Shown one piece after another: positions 42,061 to 53,395 of a stretch of 64,000 nt of DNA (positions are counted from its first letter, which is position 1; each line of letters begins with the position of its first letter). A model generated the notes under the pieces. It was not told the DNA's origin. It saw only the letters and a program-made list of their open reading frames with translations, and did not search any database. Source of the DNA: Hygrophila difformis (lineage: Eukaryota > Streptophyta > Magnoliopsida > Lamiales > Acanthaceae); the NCBI GenBank assembly GCA_030278955.1, contig JAOANR010000006.1, positions 52,976,915 to 53,040,914 of the forward strand. Direction: 5' to 3'. Both the position numbers and the translations under genes were made by a program.

Positions 42061-42682
42061 GTACGATTCTACTAAACCCACTTCCTAATTTCAACTTTTG
42101 TGTTTTGAATGATTCGATTTGTGAAGAGATTTAGGAAATTAGGGTTTGTGTACAAAAATTGGGGGTTTATGATTTTTAGGCTTGATTTGTGCAATTTAGC
42201 AAGTGTATGTGGCAATTGTTGTTTCTCTTGTTGCCTTGCCTATGTTTATGTTATAATGTGTTTATGTTTTTGGCAAATTCTTGTTGAATTCGAATCCTTA
42301 GAAAGGCTATGAAGTTATTGATGCTTGGTTGCTATTGGGGTGTGATTATTGGTTTGTTCCCTCGTTGTTTAGTGCTGTAGGATTTGCCGTATTGTTATTA
42401 GAATGATTGTTTCGTTCTGTGGGCGATTTCCGTGTGTTGTTAGTAACTTAGGTTTTGGTTTATTGTGCACATAACGTGTTCGACGAAATGCCACATAGGG
42501 TTTAGGCACTAGTTTTAGCATATTCTTTGTCTAGGTCACCTCCTGGTTGGTCTTAGTAAACGGTAGGATTTGTTGTTCTTACGGTACATTCACGTTGGGA
42601 TTATATATTAATGCCCTATTCGTATTTTCGCTTGACTTCTGTGTGGGACTTAGTCTTATAATTGGTGTTTGGTAACTTGCAG
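42061..42682 (+). other. Predicted intron in the antisense cassette (E5)
   Basis: Donor CAG/GTACGA and acceptor ACTTGCAG/GATGTT; 622 bases, T-rich, boundaries homologous to those in E0 and E4. Confidence 0.7.
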
Positions 42683-42683
42683 G

Positions 42684-44013
42684 ATGTTGCTCTTTTTGTG
42701 GGTCGTTTTGGCGTCTCTCATGTGTCCTCCGAGGACTAGGAGACGGGTTGCTGATGAGGCTGGCCCCAGTCATGCTGCTCCGGCGATGCCGGATTTCGAC
42801 GAGAGCGAGTCTGAGGAGGATGAGGTGCAGAGGGGCCCGCGTCTCAGGGGCCTCCCGGATGCGTCCTCACCGGCATGACAGGTTCCGGTTTAGGACGAGG
42901 GCTGCCCAGGACTTTTATTTCGACGAGCTTCGTCGAAACAGGTCTTACATCCCTGAGAGAGGCATATATCCTCTTCATATGGGCGATGACAGGGTCAGTG
43001 CGGTCTTGGAGTATTTACAGTGGACTGGTCTGGCACGTCACCCCGAGGGCGTCGCCTCCGGTTATTTGGCTATGGAGGTTATTGCCAACATCGGCGGTCT
43101 CGGGGAGGGTGACGATCTATCCCGAGTATGGGTCCGTGGTCGCTATCTCGACTTCAGTGCTCGGGCGATCAACGTCTATTTTGGCTTGCCCGACGATGGC
43201 GTGTTCCGACCCCAGCCTGAGGGGCGCGTTCTTGCTCCTGCGTGGAACACCTTATGCACCCTAGTGCCTCCTGCGTTCGAGCACAGTCATGAGCTTCGTT
43301 TGACGTCGGTGGACTCCCCTTGGCGAGAGCTCGCTCAGCTATGGTTCGGGCGTGTCCGGCCGATGTCCCGGAGCCACATTGTCTTGGATCACGTCTACGA
43401 GACCATTTGCTTCATCGCGCGGGACGGTAGGGTGAATGTAGGGGCTTGCATCGAGGACAACTTGCGGGGTATGCGCAGAGGACGAGGGAGCAGGGTGATT
43501 ACCCATGTTCACCTCATCTGTGGGTTGTGCGCGGCACAGGGGATTCGCACTACACCGGAGACAGATCCGTACGACCTAGCACCTGGCCGTTGCTACCGTA
43601 TTCCGTCTTATGCGGAGCGGCGTAGCGCCTTACGTCGTGGGGCTCCCCGTGCTGTACTTCGCCCGCATCCTGATGACGGCGGCCTGATCCTCGTTGTACC
43701 ACCGGAGCAGCCACCCCCTCCTCCAGTGGTTCCACCTCCTGCTGGGGCACCTCCTGCCGTGGCACCTCAGGGGCAGGAGATGATTCAGATGCTGCAGATG
43801 ATGCAGGAGATGCGGGTCGGTATGGACGCCGGGTTTGCAGCTGGGCAGGCTCGTTATGACGCCCTCGACGCTAGGTTGGACCTCTATCAGACCCGCATGG
43901 ACTCGTTTGCTACGAGGCAGGCTCAGCAGCAGGCCACCATGTCCGACATGTACGCCTATGTGCGGCAGATGGACGACTTCATGCGCCGACAGTTTCCGCC
44001 TCCCGATCAGTGA
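42684..44013 (+). CDS. Plant transposon-protein family gene (antisense in E5), best copy
   Basis: ATG at 42684 right after the predicted intron. Hydrophobic start, basic stretch (RTRRRVADE), acidic stretch (DESESEEDE), then a gap of about five bases near 42861 that shifts frame relative to the other copies. From there it is open to TGA at 44013 for about 380 codons. Domain landmarks: FDELRRNRSYIPERG, VLEYLQWTG, YLDFSARAINVYFGLPDD, SHIVLDHVYETICFIARDG, VNVGACIEDNLRG, HVHLICGLCAAQGI. Then a proline-rich linker and a coiled coil (QMLQMMQEMRVGMDAGF; DALDARLDLYQTRMD) ending FPPPDQ. It resembles the Pfam Transposase_32 group. No catalytic residues can be named; role unknown. It lies opposite to the element's own transcription. 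Confidence 0.8.
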
Positions 44014-44257
44014 TGTCTCCCTTTGGTTTCGTGTTTTCGTTTAGGTTTTGCGTTTAGACGTACCTTGTTTAGGCTCCTCCTTATGAGAACGTCTCTGTTG
44101 TCTGGGATTTGTGGTTTATATTTTCGTTGTGTTATTGCTTAGTTATGTGTTTGACATGTGTGTGGGTCGCCCAACAATACTTGCACTGTTGCTTGACTAA
44201 ACCGCTTCAAGGAACTTAGATAAACTAGTGTGATAAGATATAAGGGGTAGGGTTTAT

Positions 44258-44424
44258 ATGTTAAATAAAATTAGTCTTTTAATAGGTATCAATTTATCAG
44301 GGTTTTCTTGTAAAAGTTGTTGGAATTTATTTATTTATATGTACATATTGTATATATTTTATTATCTTTATTATTATTATTTCCATTGTTATTATTTTTA
44401 TATTTTTATTTTCATCTATTATCA

Positions 44425-44455
<31 letters not shown>

Positions 44456-44560
44456 TTTTTTTTATTTTTATTTTTATTTTTATTTTTTTATTTTTTCATT
44501 TTTTTATTTTTTTATTTTTTATTTTTTATTTTTTTATTTTTTTTTTTTGGTTGTAGGTTT
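44258..44560 (+). repeat. T-rich low-complexity tract (TTA/TTTA/TTTTTA)
   Basis: A simple-sequence region between the end of the antisense gene and ORF0. Its Phe/Tyr/Leu open frames are artefacts of composition. Confidence 0.9.
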
Positions 44561-44699
44561 CCCTCCTTGATTATGGTAGTTAAAGAACTAAATAAAATGC
44601 ATGGAATAAATTTAAATAGGCTTGTATTTTATTACTCAAGAATTTTGGTTTACAAGCATTCGAAATAGAAATAGCAATGGTGCATCAATATGGATCCCT

Positions 44700-45089
44700 A
44701 AATCTAGGGTGACTAGGCAGGTATATCCTCGATGGGTTCGTCCTCGTCGCTGGATATGTCAATGGGAATGGGCGTCCCCACCGGGCTCGGGCTCGGAGGG
44801 AAGATGTCGGCCTCTAGGCCCAGTAGCTCAGCTGCTAAGTGTCCTATTTGCATCATCAGTTCGTTATCCTTGTTTGGAGCGCAACCACTAGTGTTTGGAG
44901 TTCGGCGACTTGGGCCTTGAGTTGGGTTATTTCGTGATGGTCAGCTTCCCTAAGATTTCTCAGATAGTCCACGTTACTCTCTAGATGCCCCACTCGAGCT
45001 TTGAAGTGATTGACATGCTGTTGGGACTCGAGGTATGCATTGGTCAGTTTCATCATCAGGTTGGTCATGTTTGCGTTCGGTTCGGCCAT
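44700..45089 (-). pseudogene. ORF0 of E5
   Basis: Minus strand, start at 45089: MAEPNANMTNLMMKLTNAYLE, then a coiled-coil-like run (VGHLESNVDYLRNLRE, LKAQVAELQTLVVAL). A single frameshift near 44880 leads into NELMMQIGHLAAELLGLEADI and the conserved acidic end ISSDEDEPIEDIPA. The start is about 320 bases after the primer site. Conserved in a very young element that lacks gag, so it is either useful or part of an RNA signal. Confidence 0.75.
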
Positions 45090-45407
45090 CTATTGTCAAC
45101 AAGGGAGGTTAGAGTTAGATGTTTTTCAGGCAAAGTTAAGATATGCATAAATTTAAATCTATATGCAACATGCAAGTGCAAGTCCCTTCCCCATAAAATT
45201 TAGTTTAAAATAAATTGCTAAAGGTTGGGCCTCTATAGTGGGCCAAAATCTAATATTTCTTGGGCTAAGATTTGGGCTATGTAAAAAGGATTATAGATTT
45301 TTGGGCTAAAAATAGTACTAGTAGTCAAATAAATAATTTAAAGGAAATAACACTTGGGCTTAAAAATATTGGTTTAAAATAATAGTAGTAGCTTTAAAAA
45401 TTTTCCG

Positions 45408-45420
45408 GGCTCTGATACCA
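45408..45420 (-). promoter_or_regulatory. Primer binding site, initiator tRNA-Met (E5)
   Basis: The plus strand reads GGCTCTGATACCA, the complement of TGGTATCAGAGCC, 3 bases inside the LTR boundary at 45424. It confirms the minus orientation. Confidence 0.92.
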
Positions 45421-45423
45421 ACT

Positions 45424-48209
45424 TGTAACACCCCGGATTTGATAACCCAGGCCGAGGTGTCACCGCCGCATTCCCCTAGCAAGACACGGCTTCCCGAGCT
45501 CGCTAAGGAAACGCAAGGCTTGTGGGTATGTAAAAGATTTAAAACGTTCAAGATATAGTCCGGAAATTTATAATACTTAGTACGATAGTCGAAATTATCA
45601 CGTGCGGAAAATAAATAAAGTAAGTGCAGCGGAAAGTAAAATCACGGCCAACATGGCCAAATCCTCGGGTTTAACAGACCCGGTAAAACAGTACGATGCA
45701 GAAATAAAAGGTTCATAAATAATTCCCCCAAGTGCATGCGTATGCGTCACTCGACATACTCTGTAAAAGGAAAAATGACAACGGTTGTCAGTATAAAAAT
45801 ATACTGAGTAAGTTAATCCCTAACTAACAAATAAAAGGGGTTACCAGTGTTTAAAAACTAAAGATTTCGCTTACCGTACGAGAATTTAAAAATACATGAT
45901 TTATTAGCAGCGGAAAATTATGATTAAAGAACTTAATTTAAAAAGCGAAACTTAAAGCATAATTTAAGGTGCATAAAATTTAAATACGTAATTAAAGACA
46001 GGATAAATACGATTTAAGCATAATGAAACACTCACACGAGTCTTTTACTTTTCATCCCGTAAACTAAGAAGAGGACACCATACCGGGAGATCACTAACGA
46101 GGCAATCTCAACATAGGACCACTAACGAGGCAGTCCAAACAATGGGAGACCACTAACGAGGCAGTCTCAAAGATAGTAGGACCACTAACGAGGCGATCCA
46201 CAAAGATAGTAGGACCACTAACGAGGCGATCCACAAAGATGGTAGGACCACTAACGAGGCAGTCCACAAATACAGCGCGCGAGATCACTAACGAGGCAAT
46301 CTCAGATAGTAAGGAGACCACTAACGAGGCAGTCTCAAAGATAATGATAGTATGAAGATCGGCTCAGCCTAGTGAACGGGATTTTTCGAAAGTTCGTATT
46401 TCAAGTTATCAAAGGATCGATATCGCGTTTTCATAGTTCGAGTTTTCTCAAGTTCGAAAAATCCTATTCGAGGCAGTTCACGCCTTTCTTAATTTAAAAT
46501 TCGTTTTTCCTCCAAAAATTCTGAAACTTGGCCAGTAATTCGAAAACACACACACGAACAACTTTCATGTTTTAAGTTTTTGGAAATAAGGTTCCGAAGT
46601 GAGTTAAAATTTGAGTTTATTGCAAAGAATACTTTACGTCTTAAAAACTGTTGTCGTCACAGGTTCGTGTAACGCCGATTAAAAATTCATTTCAAAACCA
46701 ATCGATGTGAAATTTTTACAGTAACTACACGACACATTAAGGAACAACTTTCATGTTTTAAGTTTTTGGAAATAATGAATTCTTGGTACTCAAAAATCGT
46801 GTGCAACTCACTGCATGCTCATGGCCCTTAAAACGAATTCAAAACAGTTTCAAAGACTTGGCCGTTTGACATATCAAATGAACACCAAAATTCGTGAAAT
46901 TTTGTAGGCATAATCTAGACACAATTATCTACAACTTTTGTTTAGAAATGCAAAGTTAAATCATTCGAAAAATGGGTGAAAAACATGCACCAAGTTGAAT
47001 GATGGAATCTGTCACAGATTTAAACGGTTCGGTTCAATACAGAAAGTTCATGGCGAAAATTGGGATAGCAAAACTTAATGTCAATGGCTGAAATTTGGAC
47101 ACAAGATAGATAAAGGTGTTAGGAACAACTTTTATGTTGAAAAGTTTTCGGTTCGAATTCCCGAAGGTCGAGTTTTTGGCGAGTCTTTAAAATTGGACGA
47201 AAATAGGGTTTTTGAAAACCGATTTTTGTTACAAGCCTATATCTCGAGATTTAAACAACAAACAACCGCAAAAATTTGTGAGTAAGGTGTTAACTTACTT
47301 AGAATGATGTTAGGGTCGCTGGATTGGGTTTCCGGATGTCCTAGGGTCACGACGAACGGCCAACTTCTCCGATCGCTTTTTGTTCGTTTTCCGACGGGAA
47401 ATCGTAGTAAGGAAAAAGGGTTAGAATATGAGTTTTTGAGACCTATGGACGAATTGAAACGTTGCACAATGGCTTACCAAGAGTCTAGAGAGCAGGGGCT
47501 TGTCCCGGTCGTCCCGTCGTCGCCGGAATACTCGCCGGAAAGTGGTGTCGAAGGAGTTTTCAACTTGGAGAAGGAAGATGGAGTGTCTAGGGTTTGTTTA
47601 CTGAAAATAAGGGGTAGGGGGCGCCCAATGCCGAGTTTATGCACTTCCCTACTGCTGGGATCCGTTTACCATCGAAGAGAATGTTAATTTAGGCAAGAAA
47701 ATCGCCATGGAAGGAAAGTTTACACTTTCAGCACCTCTGGCGCGCTGGTGGCGCGCACCTAAGCTTTTGTCCGCGCGGAGCACGCGTGCCAGCCCTGGCG
47801 TCGCGACGCCCTTGGCCGCGCGGTGGCCGCGCGGCGGCGCGCGGACAGCGCGGGCCGGCCGGACCGGCCGGTTCGGCTCCGCGTGTTCCGTCGGGTCTTT
47901 CCTTGCTTTCCCCTATCGATTTTCTACGTGTTAGCTCGATTCCTTGGGTCGTCTCTAGCCCGAAATCCTTTCCTTAATCTCGTTGCGAGTTCGGCTTATC
48001 GCTCGCAACATTTCCGTATCCTAATTGGCCTAGTCTAAATTGGTTCCAACTTCCCCTATCGTCCTTGTGGTCTAATTCGTGATATATTTTGTGATTTATT
48101 TCGTGACTGAACTTAGAAATTAGTTCTAAGCTGCCTACGTACCCTGTGAAGGGATCAAGTCATGACGTAGTTCAAAACAATTTGAATTTGTCTTTCCTCG
48201 GGTGTTACA
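45424..48209 (-). repeat. E5 5' LTR
   Basis: 2786 bp, nearly identical to 38508-41292, including the class A array (46087-46336), the CGCG island (47770-47890) and identical spurious frames. Confidence 0.95.
46087..46336 (-). repeat. Class A hairpin array, E5 5' LTR (eight units)
   Basis: Identical to the array at 39170-39419. Confidence 0.92.
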
Positions 48210-49620
48210 AAATTGATATGCATCAGTTATTAAAACCCGATACCCAAAGCACTTACAATACAGAAAACAAATTAATTACACATAGCACTTAAAATGAGAG
48301 AGTGAATAATGTAAATATGCTTTTCTATTCTAGTCTTCAAATATGCTCAATTAATGACTCGGTTTCACTATATTCTAGACAGTTTGGCTGAATTGTAGAC
48401 GGTTGAATTCCAAAAGCTACTCGTGTCACAGAATATGTGTCAGTCATCCAGTCAAGAGTTTATGAATTTTATTTAATTCCCCTTTAAATATTCTTTTCTT
48501 TTTTTTCTTCTTTTTTTTTTTGATCTTGCATTCTTCAATTTTTTTCTTATTCTTTTTGCAAGATTTGAGTACTATATTTTTTTTTTCAAATGTAGGGGTT
48601 TTACTCCGACTTTATTGTAATTAAGCATTTAAGAAGACTTGGAACGAGCATATTCATATATAAATAATGATAACTCTCCACATATTAAATAACTAGTCTA
48701 ATTAATCAAGTAATTTTCTGCAAGGTAAATAGAATCGTCACCAACAGTTCGAACAACTAGCATAACAATTTAACAAAGGCTAGGATTTTAAACTAAGAAA
48801 CCTAGTACTCATTAGGTTGTAAAATCGGATTTGAGCAGAATATTTAGACTTATTTGGATTTTCTCTAGATTGATAGTGATGTGATAATCTTAAATAGTAA
48901 TAGCACCACTTGTGAAAGCACAATTTAAATTTAAAATAATTAATATGTCCATGTTATGCATGTATCATTTCATTCAAAGCATAATAAATATTAAAATAAA
49001 ATTAAGCTAAGTTCTTACCAAGGTACCTCATGCAGATTGATAAACGTAAAACACGAAAAGATCACACCTGGAGTATTTAGACTTTTAGAATTTCACTTCA
49101 TCATCATGGATGTCCCCTTTTTGCTTCTTCGTAGCATATCCTGCTTCTTAATATATTTATATGGTATTCACTCATACAAAAGATAATCATTAGAGCACAT
49201 GGTAAATTATAAATTAAAACAATTAAATTCCATCCATAATTTATTTAAATTCAGAATTTTAATATTAAATTTCAGATTTTTTTATTTTTATTAGCACTTT
49301 TTATCAATTAAATAAATATGGATTGATTTAATTAAAATATTAAATTTTATAAATTCACCGAAAGCAAAATACCACAAGTTCTAGCAACTATCACATAAAG
49401 ATGTTAATTTAAAGTAAGCAAAATACTACCAAAATTAATCTAATCATGACAACTTTAATAAAAAATGGAGCAATCCTATCTAACCAAGAATCTAGAAATC
49501 TAAAGATCTATCCGAGTCGGCTACTTCAGCCTCCCTAGGATCATCATCACCATCTTCAGAGCTTGAATCATCAGGAGGAGCATATCGATCACCTAAACTT
49601 TCAGACATGAAGTGCTCAAG

Positions 49621-50966
49621 TCAGGAAGAAAGTCGTGCAAGCTGTGTCTGTGTACTATCCCCCTTCTTCTTTATCTCGGCTCTAAGCTGATGAATCTCAT
49701 AAGTCATCCTATTAATTGCAATCTCTGCAGGCTTTGCACTAGTACTAGATGTACTAGGTATATCAGCATGATGAGTAGGTGCCCTACGAGGTGAAGTCGG
49801 GTAAGCTAGCTCTGCACATCTTACTTCAGGCTTGGTATAGAAATTTTTGAAAGAGATAGGAGGTTTCTTTTTCAGATCATGAGCATAGGCTCTTAAATGC
49901 ACTCCAGCTCTCTCACAAAGTGCCCAAATAAGTGCAGGGAATCCAAGTACAGTTCTTGCAGCATCAGATGCCATGCTATCCAGCTCATGTGCTATCATCT
50001 CTCCAATATCAATAGGCAATCCATTCTTCACACAATACACAAAGTACAACTCCTCTGCACTAGGCTGTGAAGTGTGCGAAGTAGGATAAACCTTATGCTT
50101 ATAGAGCATGTAGATCTGGTATAGTGGGGCATCCATCGAAGTAGCAACAACTCTTTGATTGTTTGTACCATCTATGTAGACAACTTTTCTTTGCTGCCCA
50201 AACATCTCTTTTAAGATCCTTTTCTCCAACTCCAGTCCTCCTTCCTCTTCATAAATAGGCTCGTGAAAATTTTGCTTCTTTGTAGCCGGCCAAGAGACAT
50301 CCACAGTGCCATAAAGTTGATTGATTATTACAGGACCATACGGCACAGGCACTCCCTAAACCATGAAGTAAAGTGTTCATGCCGGGAATTACATAGGAAC
50401 TGCCTAGTGAGCTCCCAGGAATAAATTCCGTCAGGATGCTCAGCAAATTTCATCCATCCTCGACTCATCAGAGCATCATGAACCGAAATTCGCTCCATGT
50501 CATCTTCAATGAACCCTTTATCTTTGATAATCCATCTTTTCACCATTCTTTGATAATAGGATTATGCTGTTCGGTTTATAAAAATAGCTGGATTGAAGAT
50601 GTCTCCAGTTAGTTCCTGCAGAGGAGGTGTATCGTCCTTCCTATTATGACTTTTTCTCTTTGTTTTAGAACCACGTGAACGTTTAGTCCCCTCCGGTGAA
50701 ACTTCTTCTGGAGATTCAACTTCATCCTCTTCCTGCTGTGGATCATCCTCTTCCTGTTGAGCAGAATAGAAGGGAACCTCGTCTCCCTCCACAGAATCAG
50801 CACCCAGCAGGTCATTCACGAACATATCTTCATTACCGACAGCAGTTGGCTTCGGATTAGGTTCTCTAATAGCAAGGGGCTGCGATTGGGGAACCTCCTT
50901 GGCTTTCTGCTTCTTTCCGGCATTGTTCCTCTTGTTTCCTTGGGTTGATTTCCTCTTAGGTCTCAT
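49621..50966 (-). pseudogene. Gene Y: plant transposon-protein family (Transposase_32-like)
   Basis: ATG at 50966 (MRPKRKSTQG), with a basic then acidic N-terminus (QQEEDDPQQEEDEVESPEE) and a nuclear-signal-like KRSRGSKTKRKSH. The domain follows with KRWIIKDKGFIEDD, ALMSRGWMKFAEHPDG, YSWELTRQFL, PIDIGEMIAHELDSMA and FPALIWALCERAGVH, and then a Ser/Thr-rich linker and a short C-terminal helix (INRMTYEIHQLRAEIKKKG). Lesions: an in-frame TAA at 50562 and a frameshift near 50355. About 445 codons. This order (basic start, GW motif, DIG(E/K)xI, FPxLIxxLCxxAGV) is what I recall for the family named 'putative plant transposon protein'; enzymatic activity unknown. Confidence 0.8.
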
Positions 50967-51264
50967 GGTTAATGACTTTTTTTTAACAGCAATTAAGAGG
51001 TGGGACTAGTATTATGAAGCTAATTAAGATGATAAGGGAAGAAAGTGGACAGGTTGAGTGATTTGAAGAAGAGACCGATCGCTCTTCCTCTTTTTAAAGG
51101 GAGTGAAAATTTGATTTTGTTAGGATATGGAGAAAATATTCAAATCCAAGCCTCAATATACACCAAATATATGATTTAGAGTCGGTATAAAGCTGTTTTG
51201 GATCCCAAAAATCGATTGGATATGATTTGAATATCTTGGAATCGCGGATTTTTCAAAAATTCGC

Positions 51265-51600
51265 GTCGGTGGCGCCTCGTGGCGCTCAGAGGCCAATTTA
51301 GGCGCCACACAGTGTATCTGGCGCATACTAGAGAAAAAAATTAAATCTGCGGCGCCAAAAGTGGTGCTGGAAAGGGGATTTGGGCGCCGCACAGTTGATG
51401 CGGCGCATCCTGAAGCAAACTTGGAAAAATTCCCATTTTATGGCCCTAGATGTGGCGCTCCACAGCAGTTTTAGGCGTCGCATAGTATATGCAGCGCATT
51501 CTGAGAAAACTTGAAAAATTTTCTAAGTTTCCAGGCGCTAGTGTGGCGCTAGAAGGCCAATTTGGGCGCCACACAGTGTGTGTGGCGCATTCTGTTTAAA
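51265..51600 (-). repeat. GGCGCC hairpin array, copy 2 (element P)
   Basis: Four units of about 80 bp. Hairpins include GCGCCACACA/TGTGTGGCGC (10-bp perfect stem, near 51569), GCGCCGCA/TGCGGCGC (near 51387) and GCGCCA/TGGCGC (near 51302). Stem changes are compensated between units. It lies upstream of gene Y. Confidence 0.8.
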
Positions 51601-51969
51601 ATTCAGGCAGAATGTGTTTTTCCTAAGTTTGTCCCCATGATATCCAACATCTCCATATCAATCAACAACACCAATCTTACTTTTTCTATTTCTCAATCAT
51701 GCCCAAACATACTTCCAAGATCTCTTTATCTCCTCAAAACAACACAATTTAATATGCTATTGGTAAGAGCTACTTTATTAAACTTAAAGGCAACTAATGA
51801 GATTAATAAGATAAATAAGAACTTTTCATACTAAAACCAACAAGGTAACATCAACAACATATCCAAAATAACCAAATAGTAGCAAAAGACTCCAAGACAG
51901 TACAATAGAAAATGAAACCAACTAGAATGTAGCGAAACGAAGACAATAAAGACAAATCCATAGGCCTAT

Positions 51970-53380
51970 CAATACATGTCATCTATAACGATCAAAAGCC
52001 TATCTATCAGTCATCACTCAGTCAGAATCATCATCCTCATCTTCCTCATTGTCTCCTACTTCTTCCGATCCATCTCCAGCGTCATCATCAGCATCCTCAT
52101 CATCATCCTCATCACCATCACCAGAGCCCACATAGTCCTCATCATCATCATCCTCAGAAGGTGTCTGAGGGGCAACGTACCTCTGTCCCAAGGTCTGGGA
52201 CATAAAGTACTCCAATCGGGCGGCATGTTAGGCCTGGGCTTGTGCATTCTTAGCGATCTGATCACTCATGATGTGATGCCTCTGAGCCGCCAGCCTCATT
52301 TGCTCAGTCATTGTATTCATCCAATTTTGCTGATTGGTCATCATGATCTGCTGGTTCATCGGCAATGTCCTAGCCCACTCGGGCTCTCCCTGATACTGCT
52401 GTGACTGCTGTGACTGAGTCCTGCCTAGCCCCCTACCTCTGCCACCTCGAGTGGACTGTGATGGAGCCTCAGAATGTCCTGGCTGCCCTGTGATGGGGCA
52501 GGTGGTGGTGACTGCCTAGGTAACTGTCTGGGGAGTGTCATAGGTTGGCATCTTATGCCAGGCAACTTGAAGTTCTTGCCAAATGGAATTGGTGGTCTCA
52601 TCTCCCAATCCCTCTGAAACTGATCCATGTTCACCCCTGCTTTGGCACAAAGAAGCCAAATCAAGCTAGGGAACATGAGGGTTGACCTCTTTGACACCCC
52701 CGGAGTCTGCCTCAGCTCGAGTGATATAATCTCCCCAATATTAACCGGGCTCCCCATCTTGATACAGTACGGTACATACAAATTCGAGGCAGTTGGTCCC
52801 GAAGTATGAGTAGAGGGACTCATCTTGGACCTAAACAACATCAGAAGCTGGTACATAGGGCGTCCATCCTAGGCCCGTCCAACTTGCTTGGGTCATCACC
52901 ATAGATAAGGATATCCTCCTGTCCCTCAAACATAGACATTAACACCATTTTCTTGAAATCATCCCTGTCCTCAGCTCTCATCACTGGCTCCCAGAAATCT
53001 CTGCCATATGGCACATCGACTACTCCAAATACCTGATTGATATGCTGAGGTGTGATGGGAACAGTAACTCCAAGAATCCATGAATCCTCCTCTCAGCATT
53101 GGCTAAGAATAGCCTAGTCAACTCCCAAGAAAATGAGCCAACAGTATGTCGTACAAACCTCTCCCAGCCCCTGGATCGAATAGCATCTCTCAGCAAAGGG
53201 TGTTGTAAATCCTTCTCATAAAAGCCTCTATTTGCAATGATCCTTTTCTTGTGAAATCTCTTGTACAGGTCATATGCCCTAGCGCTCCTGAATATAGTGG
53301 CATCAAAGATGCCCTCTCTAACATACTGCAGGTCAGGGACATAGGCCCTGGGATCATGTCGTGTCTACCTTCCCCTTGTA
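51970..53380 (-). pseudogene. Gene X: second transposon-protein family gene, decayed
   Basis: Minus-strand fragments in several frames: YDLYKRFHKKRIIANRGFYE and SRGWERF with SFSWELTRLFLANA near 53290-53090, then VNIGEIISLEL and LMFPSLIWLLCAKAGVN (52425-52856), and an acidic tail with runs of Asp/Glu (52018-52215). Clearly the same family as gene Y but separately derived. It has at least three frame disruptions. The acidic tail is unusual compared with gene Y. Confidence 0.75.
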
Positions 53381-53395
53381 CTCCTCATCAACCAA

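Larger units (their letters stand above)
38508..48209 (-). mobile_element. Young non-autonomous gypsy element E5
   Basis: 9702 bp, perfect target duplication AAATT (38503-38507 and 48210-48214). LTRs 38508-41292 and 45424-48209 differ by about three changes noticed by eye (A/G, one A indel, A/G), so insertion is very recent. Minus-strand order: LTR, tRNA-Met primer site, ORF0, antisense gene cassette, chromodomain remnant, polypurine tract, LTR. No gag, protease, RT, RNase H or complete integrase. It must have been mobilised by proteins from another element. Confidence 0.95.
48215..53395 (-). mobile_element. Right part of element P with two transposon-protein genes
   Basis: Continues 37345-38507 on the other side of E5. 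Minus-strand order: gene X (53380-51970), GGCGCC hairpin array (51600-51265), a possible TTTAAAAAG promoter (near 51090), gene Y (50966-49621), then AT-rich sequence without genes (48215-49600) up to E5. The right border is the E6 LTR at 53396. Ends and class are unresolved. Confidence 0.55.

Noticed and set aside
44258..44668. Phe/Tyr/Leu-rich frame resembling a membrane protein
   Set aside because: Translation of a T-rich simple sequence inside the E5 internal region.
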